A stretch of 64,000 bases of DNA, taken from positions 3,559,595 to 3,623,594 of the forward strand of contig JAWPMO010000001.1 in assembly GCA_033344875.1 (NCBI GenBank). Reading direction: 5' to 3'. The stretch's first letter is position 1. Every line of letters starts with the position of its first letter. Below, one piece after another: positions 22,567-31,129 of the stretch. Both the position numbers and the translations under genes were made by a program. The notes under the pieces are model-generated. The model searched no databases. It worked only from the letters and a program-made list of their open reading frames with translations, and was not told where the DNA came from. The DNA is from Ilumatobacteraceae bacterium. GTDB lineage: Bacteria; Actinomycetota; Acidimicrobiia; Acidimicrobiales; Ilumatobacteraceae.

Positions 22567-24447
22567 TCATCTCGATTGATAGGCGAACGTGCGGGTGATC
22601 TCGTGCGATGGGGTGACGAGACGTGCCGCAACGAGGCGGCGTTGATCGTCGATGTCGAGTTCGGCGAAGATCTGCGAGCCAGGCAGATAGAGGACCAGTC
22701 GGTCGGGAGCGCCAGGGTAGAACCGCACGTCGTCCACGTTTCCCGCCGCGTATGGCTCCTGTTGGATGAACGCCGCGCCGTCGAGGCTCACGGTACCTGC
22801 GGGCGAACTCGCTCCCGGACCACTCGAGACCGTCTCGGTCACCGTCACGGTGTCGATCGAACGCATCTGCGCGATGACGTCGACCAACACCTCCGGCGCC
22901 AGTCGTCCAGGCGGCCGATCGAGCTCAGCGACGTAGGTCCCACCGATCCAGTCGCTCGCCGACGCCGACACGCGCAGTGCGGTCGTGCCATCAATCAGCG
23001 GAACACCCTGGGTGAAACAGCCTGGGCCGCATGGCCGTGGAGCCAGGTCGACCTCGATTCCGTCCGGCCCCGCCGTGACGATTGACACCGACGTGTCGCG
23101 CTCTGGCCCCGACGGCGTGACGACCAGCACGTCGAGTCGGTCACCGTCGGCGCCGACATACACCGTGAGTTGGCCGGCGAGGCCTGCCTCACGAGTGACC
23201 GCCCCCTCCAAGGGCGGCGGCCCGAGGAGCTCCTCGGCTGCGCTGACCGGCTGCGGGGGTGGACCGTTGACCAGGATCGCCGCGACGCCCAGCGCCGCAA
23301 CGACGACGATCGACTCGACCGTCAGCACCCGGCGCAATGAATGCACACGATCGCTGGACAGCAACCCGACGCGTGCGGTGACGGCCAGAGCGACGGCGAC
23401 GAGCAACAATGCCGCCTTCGTAGACACCAGACGCCCGTAGCCACCCGACGCCAGGTCACTCCATGACGGCACGAGTCCCCAACCGGCTGCAACCCCGGTC
23501 ACGCCTGTCACTACGACGAGTGCGACCACCCGCGTTGCGTAGTGGCGCACCATCGGCAGGACGGGTTCGTCGCGACGCCGACGGATCCACGCCATGACCA
23601 CGACGAACGCCAGCGCTCCCGCCCACGCTGCCGCCGACACGAGATGCAACACGTCGATCGACCAGCCCAGCCATCCGTTCGTCGACGAACCATGCCCCCG
23701 TGCCGCCCACGAACCGGCAGCAACGACAAGCGCGACCGCCGCCCAGACCGCCCCGCGCCGAAAACCGATCAGCACCAGTGCAACCGCGAGCGCGTTCAGA
23801 CACCCCAACAACCAACCGCTGCCCGATGACGCCCGCGCAAGTGACAATCCGACAGCAGCCATCGCCACGATGACCCCGACGGCCACCGTCCGCCGGCGGC
23901 CCGGCCGCACCGCGCCGGGTGTGCCGATGGTCAACAGCAGCGTGCCCGCTGCCACTGCTAAGCCGACGAAGAACGCCCACGTCGTGACGATGTCGACGAC
24001 ATCCGTGTCCGTCGCAGAGATTGCCGACGGCAACACTCCAGCCACGTCGCCAATCGCGAACGCGAACTCGCCCGAAGAGCCATGGCCGTCGAGGGCCGAG
24101 AACGCCGACCACTCGACCACGAATATCCCGTCCAACCACTCATCGACGGCGACCCGCGCGTCAAGCCCATCGTCGCTGACCTCCGGTGCGATCGTTTCGA
24201 CACGATCACCCTCGCTCGTAAGGACCGCCACCGCAACGGTCGATGGATCCACCCGCTCGCTGAACTCGAGCACAATGCGATCGGGCCCAGCATCCAACCG
24301 CTGCCCTTGCGCTGGCGCCGTTGCGACCAAGAACGAGTGCGCAACTGCACTGTCGGTCCGAAGTGCCAGATTCAGCACCGCAACCCCAAGCAGAATCGTG
24401 ACAAGACCGACAGCCCGACGCCCGAGTCCACAGCTCATACGCTTCAA
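22567..24447 (-). CDS. CopC-CopD fusion copper protein
   Basis: A 626-residue protein. A signal peptide (about residues 1-36) ends before AHSFLVATAPAQGQ, and an N-terminal CopC domain follows with the mature His, FSERVDPS and ALDGHGSSGEFAFAIGD (about 37-140). The CopD membrane domain has about eight helices with conserved His/Trp positions, and a C-terminal extracytoplasmic domain follows (about 410-626). CopC binds copper outside the membrane and CopD is thought to move it inward. The gene is 33 nt behind the perfect palindrome 24481-24495. A second fusion lies at 35561. Confidence 0.88.
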   Translation of the reverse strand: MKRMSCGLGRRAVGLVTILLGVAVLNLALRTDSAVAHSFLVATAPAQGQRLDAGPDRIVLEFSERVDPSTVAVAVLTSEGDRVETIAPEVSDDGLDARVAVDEWLDGIFVVEWSAFSALDGHGSSGEFAFAIGDVAGVLPSAISATDTDVVDIVTTWAFFVGLAVAAGTLLLTIGTPGAVRPGRRRTVAVGVIVAMAAVGLSLARASSGSGWLLGCLNALAVALVLIGFRRGAVWAAVALVVAAGSWAARGHGSSTNGWLGWSIDVLHLVSAAAWAGALAFVVVMAWIRRRRDEPVLPMVRHYATRVVALVVVTGVTGVAAGWGLVPSWSDLASGGYGRLVSTKAALLLVAVALAVTARVGLLSSDRVHSLRRVLTVESIVVVAALGVAAILVNGPPPQPVSAAEELLGPPPLEGAVTREAGLAGQLTVYVGADGDRLDVLVVTPSGPERDTSVSIVTAGPDGIEVDLAPRPCGPGCFTQGVPLIDGTTALRVSASASDWIGGTYVAELDRPPGRLAPEVLVDVIAQMRSIDTVTVTETVSSGPGASSPAGTVSLDGAAFIQQEPYAAGNVDDVRFYPGAPDRLVLYLPGSQIFAELDIDDQRRLVAARLVTPSHEITRTFAYQSR

Positions 24448-24480
24448 CGGTCACCCGCCGGACCCACGGCACCATTCACC

Positions 24481-24495
24481 CCTACATTCTGTAGG
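24481..24495. promoter_or_regulatory. CCTACA-n3-TGTAGG operator, copy 10 (perfect)
   Basis: CCTACATTCTGTAGG matches all 12 palindrome positions, extended to C...G on both sides. It is 33 nt before the CopC-CopD ATG. It is the last copy seen; none of this quality was found in the remaining 39 kb. Confidence 0.82.
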
Positions 24496-24934
24496 GAACT
24501 GGGTTGCTCGCCCAAACGGTGGGGCACCGCCATTCCGAAGCTTCGAGCCGAATGTCCCGAGCACCAGGTCGGGGACCGGGTGCTGGGACCCGAACTCTCA
24601 GGGCCGATGGACGAGCCGGCGGCAGGTCCATGCGGCCGAGGGCGTCGCCGTCCGGTCTGTTCTCGCAGGCAGCGTGGGGACCTGCAAGTGCGTCGAGCGC
24701 TCCCGGATCGCATATCGCGCCACCCGTTCGCTCGACGACATGGATGTCCAGGCGCGGATCTGACAGTCCCGGCGGACGTGCTGTTCGTGTCGGCGACTGG
24801 CGGACATGGCGATCGTGTCGATGCAGCGCACCGAAGAGGTTGAACTCCATCTCGCGGAGCTGATGAAAGGGCATCGACAAGTTCCGATCGGATCGCAGTC
24901 GACGTCGAGCAGCCTTGACGGTGGGTTGGCTCAT
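24482..24934 (-). CDS. Possible hypothetical protein coupled to the P450 gene
   Basis: An open frame of 150 codons whose ATG overlaps the P450 stop (ATGA, 24934-24931). Its own TAG falls inside the operator at 24481. The start overlap argues for translation. The product (MSQPTVKAARRRLRSDRN... then Pro/Arg-rich) matches nothing I recognise, and its second half reads like non-coding GC-rich sequence. It could be the decayed remains of a gene. Without this frame, the 435 nt between the operator and the P450 gene hold nothing visible. Confidence 0.3.
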   Translation of the reverse strand: MSQPTVKAARRRLRSDRNLSMPFHQLREMEFNLFGALHRHDRHVRQSPTRTARPPGLSDPRLDIHVVERTGGAICDPGALDALAGPHAACENRPDGDALGRMDLPPARPSALRVRVPAPGPRPGARDIRLEASEWRCPTVWASNPVPYRM

Positions 24935-26166
24935 CGGCGGCGCACGCTGTTGAGGACGAAGCGGCTGTTGGGGAGAGTGGGGAGGTTGCGGTGGCTGATT
25001 CGGAGATCTTGGGGTGGCACCGTGTAGTCGATGGTACGGGTCAAGATTTCCACGGCGACCTTCATGGTTTCGATGGTGATCCATTCGCCGGGGCAACGGT
25101 GGCCGTGTGCGTGGTCTCCGCCGCCCTGGGGGACCAAGCTGAACGGGTCTTCGTCCCAGTGACGGAACCGCTCGGGTTCGAAGGTGTCTGGTTTGGGCCA
25201 GAGTTCGTCGTGGTGATTGGTGCCGTAGAGGTCGTAAAGAACGAGGCGTCCTCGGGGAAAGTGAACGCCGCGCCAGTCGAACGGTTGGCGCACGCGGGCG
25301 GCGGTGAACGGGAAGAACGAGAACGTTCGGCGGACTTCTTGTACGAACCATTCGACGGTGTCGTCGTCGGTCCGTAGACGTTCTCGCCACGCGGGGTGCG
25401 AGTGGAGAGCAACGGCGGCGAACACGATGAACCGATCGATCGCCACGGTGGGTCGAAGGATGTTGATCAGTTCGACGGCGGCGACGTGTCGGTCGAGCAG
25501 CCTGCCGTCGCTGTCGCGGTGGGTGGCGATGGTGTGCAGGGCCCGTTCAGGAGAGCTGTGGAGGGTTCCGTTGCGGACGGCGCCGATGAGTCCTTCGGCC
25601 CACCGATCGATCTGGGTTCGGGCGCGCCGTCCGCGCCAGTGCGATGGCCCGATGCGGGCGGCGCTGTCGATCAGGTGGTGGAGCTGGTCTGTGCGATGCG
25701 GGACCTCGTCGTCGTCGATCGGTACCCCGGCCCAGTCGAACACAGCGCGGCACAGGAGTTGGCCTGCCTCGTCGTACAGGACGACCGGCGCTTCGCTTCG
25801 CTCCCATCGCGTGGTGGCTTCGTTCCAGCCGATCCGGGTTCGTTCGGCCAAGTCGGCGACGGCAGCAGTCGACATGAGGGACAAGAACATGGACTTGCGG
25901 TGATGGTGGGCGTGGTCGTCGAGTCCTTGGACGCCGCCTTCGCCGAACAACGTGCGTCGGGCACGGCGTGGGGCGACTCCGGCACGCTCGAAATGGTTCT
26001 GGTCGTAAAAGACTCGGCCGGCTTCGGCGCCGCGCATGCATGTCACGGGAACACCGAGCAGACGGGTTCGGAACGCGTCGGCGTCGCGGCGGTTGCACTC
26101 GCGGCCGATGTAGTCGTAGCCGTGGAGCAAGAAGCCGAGGGTTCCCTGTGGAGATGGTGAGTGCAT
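24931..26166 (-). CDS. Cytochrome P450, CYP152-type fatty-acid peroxygenase
   Basis: A 411-residue P450. Hallmarks of CYP152 (P450-BSbeta, SPalpha) are present: TLFGEGGVQGLDDHAHHHRKSM in pieces near residue 70, an I-helix Arg-Pro pair (ILRPTVAIDRF) that binds the substrate carboxylate, and heme loop GGGDHAHGHRCPGEW with the proximal Cys. Such enzymes use hydrogen peroxide directly, without a reductase, to hydroxylate or decarboxylate fatty acids. None of the usual ferredoxin partners is nearby, as expected. It follows the ZIP gene by 97 nt on the same strand and may belong to the CmtR-ATPase operon. Confidence 0.93.
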   Translation of the reverse strand: MHSPSPQGTLGFLLHGYDYIGRECNRRDADAFRTRLLGVPVTCMRGAEAGRVFYDQNHFERAGVAPRRARRTLFGEGGVQGLDDHAHHHRKSMFLSLMSTAAVADLAERTRIGWNEATTRWERSEAPVVLYDEAGQLLCRAVFDWAGVPIDDDEVPHRTDQLHHLIDSAARIGPSHWRGRRARTQIDRWAEGLIGAVRNGTLHSSPERALHTIATHRDSDGRLLDRHVAAVELINILRPTVAIDRFIVFAAVALHSHPAWRERLRTDDDTVEWFVQEVRRTFSFFPFTAARVRQPFDWRGVHFPRGRLVLYDLYGTNHHDELWPKPDTFEPERFRHWDEDPFSLVPQGGGDHAHGHRCPGEWITIETMKVAVEILTRTIDYTVPPQDLRISHRNLPTLPNSRFVLNSVRRR

Positions 26167-26263
26167 GTTAAAGGTGCCTGCTGTTGTCTCGGGTTTCGTG
26201 GGCAGAGGGCATGTGCGACGGCAGCACCGTTCACGATGCCCAGTTGGGACGTGGCGCAGTCAC

Positions 26264-26980
26264 TCAGCTCAGGACTGCCGAGGTGAAGACGTATAGGACG
26301 AACCCGGCGATCAGCGCGAGGGTCGAGCGGTGACTGTCATCGGTCTTTTCGTGGGCCTCGTGAATGACGTCCTCGAACGCGGCGACGGTATACAGGCCGG
26401 CGGCGACGGTGAGTGCACTGTACTGCCACGCTTCAGGGCGGCCCCGAAGGACGAGGAAGCCGACCAATGCAGCAGCAACGGCGGGGATGATGAACGCGGC
26501 GGTGAGCCAGAGCCGGGTGGTCCGCGGGGTGTCGTTGGCTCGAAAGGTGGTCAACGATGCGAAACCTTCGGGGATGTTGGCCATGATTTGACCGATCGCG
26601 AGGGTGATACCGAGATCGGCGGAGACGGCGGTGCCGGCACCGATGAGCAAGCCGTCACCGAACAGGTCGGTGGCTGCGGCCAGATAGATCATCCATACCC
26701 GGCCGGATCCTTCGGTGCGCTTGTCGATCAACAGCTGTGCCGCGACGTAGCCAAGCCCACCGATGGCGAACGCGATGCCGACCATCCAGCGGGACACGCT
26801 GTCGAGCGCTTCGGGGAACACTTCGATGGCTGCGATCGCGATGACGATTCCGGCGGCGGCATGAAGCGACCAGTTCAGCCATCTCTCGGAACTCGGTGAG
26901 AGTTCGGCGATGAGACCTCCGGCGGCGACACCGACGCCGGGAAGCAGGGCCAACAGCAGGACGGTCAACAGATCAGACAC
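26264..26980 (-). CDS. ZIP-family divalent metal transporter
   Basis: A 238-residue protein with about eight helices and ZIP metal-site motifs: HAAAGIVIAIAAIEVFPEAL (helix 2-3), DLFGDGLLIGAG (helix 4) and IMANIPEGFASL (helix 5, where the family has HxxPEG or NxPEG). An EDVIHEAHE loop lies near the C-terminus. ZIP proteins usually bring Zn, Fe or other divalent cations into the cytoplasm, an odd partner for an exporter; it may restore Zn during Cd/Pb stress. It overlaps LspA by 8 nt. The product at 39449 is a clear paralogue. Confidence 0.88.
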   Translation of the reverse strand: MSDLLTVLLLALLPGVGVAAGGLIAELSPSSERWLNWSLHAAAGIVIAIAAIEVFPEALDSVSRWMVGIAFAIGGLGYVAAQLLIDKRTEGSGRVWMIYLAAATDLFGDGLLIGAGTAVSADLGITLAIGQIMANIPEGFASLTTFRANDTPRTTRLWLTAAFIIPAVAAALVGFLVLRGRPEAWQYSALTVAAGLYTVAAFEDVIHEAHEKTDDSHRSTLALIAGFVLYVFTSAVLS

Positions 26981-27443
26981 GTTCGTTCTCCTCGGCTGAC
27001 TCGACTGTGATTGTGGAGTCGTCGCGAAGCGAAGTGAACACGATGAGAGCCACGCCGACGGTCAGGGCGACGTCGGCGAAGTTGAAAACCGGCCACCAGC
27101 CCAGATCGAAAAGATCCACCACACTGCCGCCGACCAGGCGGTCGGTGAGGTTGGCGATACCGCCACCGACGAGCAGTCCGGCCCCGACCGGTCCGCCCAT
27201 ATAACCGCGCCAGGCCGCGACAGCGATCGCGACGACGGCCACGCCGGTGAGTGCGGCGACAATGGCGAAAGGTTGGTCGGCACCGATGCCGAACGCCACG
27301 CCGGAGTTCTGGGTCGCCCGCACGGTGATGACGCCGAGATCGACCGGATCGGTCAGCCACCGCACCGCCGCCGCCTTGGCCGCCAGATCGGCGATGATCG
27401 TCGCGGCAGCGACAATGAGGAGTTGGCGGTGCAGAAAGTTCAT
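26973..27443 (-). CDS. lspA: Lipoprotein signal peptidase LspA
   Basis: A 156-residue membrane aspartyl protease with four helices and the catalytic motifs QNSGVAFG, GGGIANLTDRL (first Asp) and FNFADVALTVG (second Asp). It removes signal peptides from diacylated lipoproteins. The ATG overlaps the stop of the P1B ATPase (ATGA, 27443-27440). An LspA gene within a heavy-metal ATPase operon recalls pbrC of lead resistance. Together with lgt at 18566 it gives the island both steps of lipoprotein processing. Confidence 0.94.
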   Translation of the reverse strand: MNFLHRQLLIVAAATIIADLAAKAAAVRWLTDPVDLGVITVRATQNSGVAFGIGADQPFAIVAALTGVAVVAIAVAAWRGYMGGPVGAGLLVGGGIANLTDRLVGGSVVDLFDLGWWPVFNFADVALTVGVALIVFTSLRDDSTITVESAEENERV

Positions 27444-29374
27444 CGGGCCATGCGGGTGCCGTTGAGGATGACCGCAAGCTCAGATATTTCGTGAGCGAGC
27501 ACGGCGACGGGCAAGGCGATGATCCCGAACAACGCCGTGGGGACCAGCACTGCGAGGATCACCAACGACAAAGCCAGGTTCTGGGTGACGACACGGCGCG
27601 TGCGGCGCCCGGTGCTGATCGCGGTGGTGAGCTTGGCGAGGTCGTCGGCCATGAGTGCAACGTCTGCAGTCTCGAGAGCGATGTCGCTGCCGGCGGTGCC
27701 CATCGCGATGCCGACCGACGCAGCCGCCAGCGGCGGGGCGTCGTTGATGCCGTCGCCGACCATCGCAACATGCTCGTAGCGGTCGACCAGGTCTCTGACG
27801 CGAACAGCCTTGTCCTCGGGGCTGAGGCCAGCGCCGATCTCGTCGATGCCTGCCTCGGAACCGATGGCGGCAGCGGTGCGTGGGTTGTCGCCGGTCAGCA
27901 TGACGATGTGTTCGATGCCGAGATCGCGCAGTTCGGTGATCGTCGCTGTGGCCCGGGGACGAAGTGTGTCGGCGACACCCAAAACACCGAGAACTCCGTC
28001 AGGTTCGGCGAGCACCACGGTGGTGTTGCCGGCCGCCTCGAGGCGCTCGATGAGGTCACTGATCGTGTTGAGATCGTGGCCTTGGCCGGTGACATAGGCA
28101 GGGCTGCCGATAGTGAGTTCGGTGCCATCGACGCTGGCGTGGACGCCGCCGCCGACGGCCGCGGTAAAGCTGTCGGGTTCGGGCACCATGAGGTCGCGCT
28201 GGTCGGCGGCAGACACGATGGCCCGGGCGATCGGGTGCTCGGAGCGCCGTTCAGCAGCGGCCGCCAAGACGAGCAGCTCGTTGTCGGTGAGGGTGCCCGT
28301 CGGATGGAGCTCGGTGAGCTCCGGCTTGCCACGGGTGAGGGTGCCGGTCTTGTCGAGGGCTATGGCGCGGAGGCGGCCGAGCTCTTCGAGGTAAACGCCG
28401 CCCTTGATGAGCACACCAGAGCGGCTGGAGCGGCCCATCGCGGCGACGTAGGTGACCGGGATCGAGATGACGAGAGCGCAGGGTGCAGCGGCGACCAACA
28501 CCGTTGCTGCGCGCAGCGCCCACTCACCCCACTCGCCGCTCACGGCGCCCCCGACGATCAGGATCAGGACTCCGGCGGCGAGCACGGCGGGTGAGTACAC
28601 GCCGGTGAAACGCTCCATGAACCGCTGGCCCTGCCCTTTACTCTCTTGGGCTTCGGTGACCAGCTCGACCACCCGAGCAAGCGTGTTCGTTGCCGACGTG
28701 GCCGTTGCTTCGACGACGAGCGCACCGTGGCTGTTGGCGGTACCGGCAAACACCTTGTCGCCGGCCGTCTTGTCGACCGGAATCGATTCACCCGTGACCG
28801 CAGCCTCGTCGATCGCCGAGGCACCCTCCGCCACGACGCCGTCGGTGGCGACGTTCTGACCCGGACGGACCAAGAACCGGTCGCCGACTGCCACCTCATC
28901 GACATCGACGTCACGCTCGTTGCCACCGGCATCGACAACGGTCACCCGGCGTGGAGCGAGATCCAACAGCTTGGCGATCGCATCGCGAGTGCGATCCTCA
29001 GTGAACTCCTCCAGGGACTCCGAGATCGAATACAAGAACGCGAGGGCAGCCGCCTCGGACCACGCGCCGAGAGCACCAGCGACGACCGCAGCAACCGTCA
29101 TCAGCAACTCGATGCCGATCTCGCGCTCGCTGATCAGCTCCTCGATCGCCTCGGCAGCAAAGAACCGCGCACCCACGAGCGCGGCGACGATGAACAGCAC
29201 CGTCGACACCGCACCCGGGGCACCGACCGGCCCGGCCAAATAGCCGGCCGCAATCAGCAGACCGCTGCCCGCCGACCATCGCACCTCCCGAGACCGCCAC
29301 AGCGCCGGCAACAACGCATCAGCGCCAGACGGGACCTCACCGGGAGCGAGATCCGCTGCCACATCGGAACTCAT
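27440..29374 (-). CDS. Heavy-metal P1B-type ATPase (Cd/Pb/Zn type, APC motif variant)
   Basis: A 644-residue metal pump. Visible: TGES (about 193-197), DKTGTLT phosphorylation site (341-347), EHP (about 380) and GDGINDAP (540-547). The membrane metal motif reads AAPCALVIS (297-299 APC) where most Cd/Zn pumps have CPC, and helix 8 has AHEISEL. There is no N-terminal HMA domain. ATG 29374 overlaps the stop of the CmtR-like repressor (ATGA), and its own stop overlaps lspA. Cd/Pb/Zn specificity is inferred from the repressor; the APC variant leaves only one core cysteine. Confidence 0.9.
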   Translation of the reverse strand: MSSDVAADLAPGEVPSGADALLPALWRSREVRWSAGSGLLIAAGYLAGPVGAPGAVSTVLFIVAALVGARFFAAEAIEELISEREIGIELLMTVAAVVAGALGAWSEAAALAFLYSISESLEEFTEDRTRDAIAKLLDLAPRRVTVVDAGGNERDVDVDEVAVGDRFLVRPGQNVATDGVVAEGASAIDEAAVTGESIPVDKTAGDKVFAGTANSHGALVVEATATSATNTLARVVELVTEAQESKGQGQRFMERFTGVYSPAVLAAGVLILIVGGAVSGEWGEWALRAATVLVAAAPCALVISIPVTYVAAMGRSSRSGVLIKGGVYLEELGRLRAIALDKTGTLTRGKPELTELHPTGTLTDNELLVLAAAAERRSEHPIARAIVSAADQRDLMVPEPDSFTAAVGGGVHASVDGTELTIGSPAYVTGQGHDLNTISDLIERLEAAGNTTVVLAEPDGVLGVLGVADTLRPRATATITELRDLGIEHIVMLTGDNPRTAAAIGSEAGIDEIGAGLSPEDKAVRVRDLVDRYEHVAMVGDGINDAPPLAAASVGIAMGTAGSDIALETADVALMADDLAKLTTAISTGRRTRRVVTQNLALSLVILAVLVPTALFGIIALPVAVLAHEISELAVILNGTRMAR

Positions 29375-29712
29375 CGATCGTCTCCCGTGCGGTAGTTGCG
29401 ACACAGCGCCACGTGCTGACCCACCTCAGTGAGCAATACCTCTGCGTGCCGAAGCAAATCGATCACGGCCGGGGTAGCGATCCGATAATGCACCGATCGG
29501 CCCTCGGGCCGGTCGAGAACCAACCCGCATTCCTTCAAACAGGCCAGATGCCCCGACACATTCGACTGCGAGCACCCGAGTGTCTCGACAAGGTCCACGA
29601 CCCGCCGTTCACCGCCCAGGAGCTCGCCCAAGATCGCCAGCCGTGTCGGATCGCCAAGCCCACGAAAGAGCTGCGCCGCTACTCCAATATCGGAACTCGA
29701 GTCGATTGCCAT
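29371..29712 (-). CDS. ArsR/SmtB-family metal repressor, CmtR-like
   Basis: A 113-residue winged-helix repressor with QSNVSGHLACLKECGLV (recognition helix carrying Cys-x3-Cys) and HVALCRNY near the C-terminus, the CmtR Cd/Pb ligand set. It is the first gene of the repressor-ATPase-LspA-ZIP operon, joined by ATGA. ATG 29712 is preceded by GGGAAGG. Upstream, CATCGG-n6-CCGATG (29724-29741) is an inverted repeat that could be its operator or a hairpin. Confidence 0.9.
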   Translation of the reverse strand: MAIDSSSDIGVAAQLFRGLGDPTRLAILGELLGGERRVVDLVETLGCSQSNVSGHLACLKECGLVLDRPEGRSVHYRIATPAVIDLLRHAEVLLTEVGQHVALCRNYRTGDDR

Positions 29713-30011
29713 TCATGCCTTCCCATCGGTGTGTGCCGATGATACCGCCATCTGGCCATACATTAAACTGTCGCCACGGGAGTGCGCAGACGGCCGTCGA
29801 CAGTACTGTGGCCGCGGTCTCCTGCGCAGCAGCGAGCAAGCAGTCGCCGTGACATGAAAGTCGGCATGTGCCCGGTAGTGAAGCAAAGACCACGTTGACG
29901 AACGCACGCCACACACCACACGTGGCACGTCCCACCGTTGCGGGCCGCGGCCACCAGCGCTCAGAGAGTTTGACCGCACGTTGGGTCAATCAGCGCGAGG
30001 TCGTCGGGGCG
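29713..30011. other. Upstream region of the CmtR-type operon, no gene seen
   Basis: About 300 nt between the repressor start and a degenerate HTH gene. It contains the inverted repeat 29724-29741 and a relatively AT-rich patch (CATACATTAAACTG, 29758-29771) that could hold promoter elements. Open frames here show no family resemblance. Confidence 0.45.
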
Positions 30012-30274
30012 GTCGCCCGACGCGTTGGCGCGGGTGACCGAGGATGCTGCCGACCCCGGCGGGGTGATCTTCGCGGCCTCGGCGATCGCTCCGATCGCGA
30101 AAACCCTCGGCGAACGCCTGGCGGATTGCGTCGTCGCGGGCTACAAGGACGTGATCGAGCGCAGCCCGCCGCTGTTCGATGTCGTTCACCGCGGAGGCGA
30201 CGTCGTCCAAGCCCACGATCGCGACTTACTGACCACTTCACGGCCGAAATGCAACCAACCTTGTATTGGAATCG
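30012..30274 (-). pseudogene. Degenerate small HTH DNA-binding protein gene, copy A
   Basis: On the minus strand a GTG near 30213 opens VGLDDVASAVNDIEQRRAALD followed by HVLVARDDAIRQAFAEG. The reading frame then shifts to IGAIAEAAKITP and shifts again to GVGSILGHPRQRVG. Read together these make a small helix-turn-helix protein (AIAEAAKITPxxVGSILG). A second degenerate copy lies at 61151-61405 in the same orientation, including about 50 nt upstream of the start (CCAATACAAG...). It is a decayed gene, not a functional one. Confidence 0.6.
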
Positions 30275-30391
30275 TTCGGGCCCTAGGTGGCGGGACCGAC
30301 GACGCAGCTAGGTGCTGCAGGCGAATCGACCTCGACCGAGGTCCTATGACGTGTCGAGTAGATGATCGGTGTCTCGGGTAGGAGTGCGGTC

Positions 30392-31048
30392 ATGGACGAG
30401 ACTCGATCAATACGCGACAGCGAAGCACCTGACGAACTGGAAGTGGAGCGGACCCACGTCAGTCCGGACAGAGAAACGGGCGACGAGAACGCCGAGGACC
30501 ATTCGGCTGCCGGAGGTGTTCACATGAGCTACCTCCGGTTCGGGGCGATGATTGCCACTTCCACGATCGTGATGTTCGGGCTGATGTACCTCAACACGTA
30601 CGCGTGGGACCACGTCAGGTGGAGTGAGACGCGCGCCTACATGGCAGTAGTGATGGGCGCGACGATGGCCGTCATCATGCTTGGTTTCATGCTCAGCATG
30701 TACAAGAGCACCATGGTCAACGTCGGGATCGTGGCCGCTGCCGTCCTGCTGTTCGCAGGATCGCTCTGGTTGGTCCGCAGCCAGACGACGGTTCAGGATC
30801 GGTCCTACATGCGGGCGATGATCCCGCACCACTCGATCGCCATCTTGACCAGCGAGCGCTCGGAGCTGGCCGACTACCGAGTGTGTGAACTCGCTGTCGA
30901 GATCATCGAGGCCCAGCGCCGCGAGATCGCAGAGATGGACTGGCTGATCGAGGACATCGGGGAGAAGGGGGCCGTCGCGACCGCGGCCGAAGCCGAGGAG
31001 CGCCCCGTCCCCGACTTCACCGGTACCAGCATTCGAACGTGCGGTTGA
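30392..31048 (+). CDS. DUF305-family membrane protein
   Basis: The 218-residue protein has an acidic N-terminus (about 1-45) and three membrane helices. A DUF305 helical region follows, with RAMIPHHSIAILTSERSEL (about 148-166) and IIEAQRREIAEMDWLIEDI. DUF305 proteins have a ferritin-like four-helix fold with conserved His and often accompany copper or silver resistance genes. ATG 30392 has TAGGAG at 7 nt. It is convergent with the rhodanese gene. Function unproven; metal binding outside the membrane is the usual guess. Confidence 0.82.
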   Translation: MDETRSIRDSEAPDELEVERTHVSPDRETGDENAEDHSAAGGVHMSYLRFGAMIATSTIVMFGLMYLNTYAWDHVRWSETRAYMAVVMGATMAVIMLGFMLSMYKSTMVNVGIVAAAVLLFAGSLWLVRSQTTVQDRSYMRAMIPHHSIAILTSERSELADYRVCELAVEIIEAQRREIAEMDWLIEDIGEKGAVATAAEAEERPVPDFTGTSIRTCG

Positions 31049-31068
31049 CCGGCCATGGCTTGAGACGG

Positions 31069-31111
31069 CGGGCCGGCCGCGCGGTGCCAAGCGCGGGCCC
31101 CGTCCGGCCCG
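31069..31111. terminator. Nested strong hairpin between convergent genes
   Basis: An outer 8-bp stem CGGGCCGG/CCGGCCCG encloses a 6-bp inner stem CCGCGC/GCGCGG with an 8-nt loop. It lies in the 81-nt gap between two convergent genes, as expected for a shared terminator. Confidence 0.6.
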
Positions 31112-31129
31112 ACGACCGCATGTTGGTCG

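Noticed and set aside
29868-30311. 148-codon plus-strand frame rich in Arg
   Set aside because: It is antisense to the degenerate HTH gene; protein-like words are only on the minus strand.
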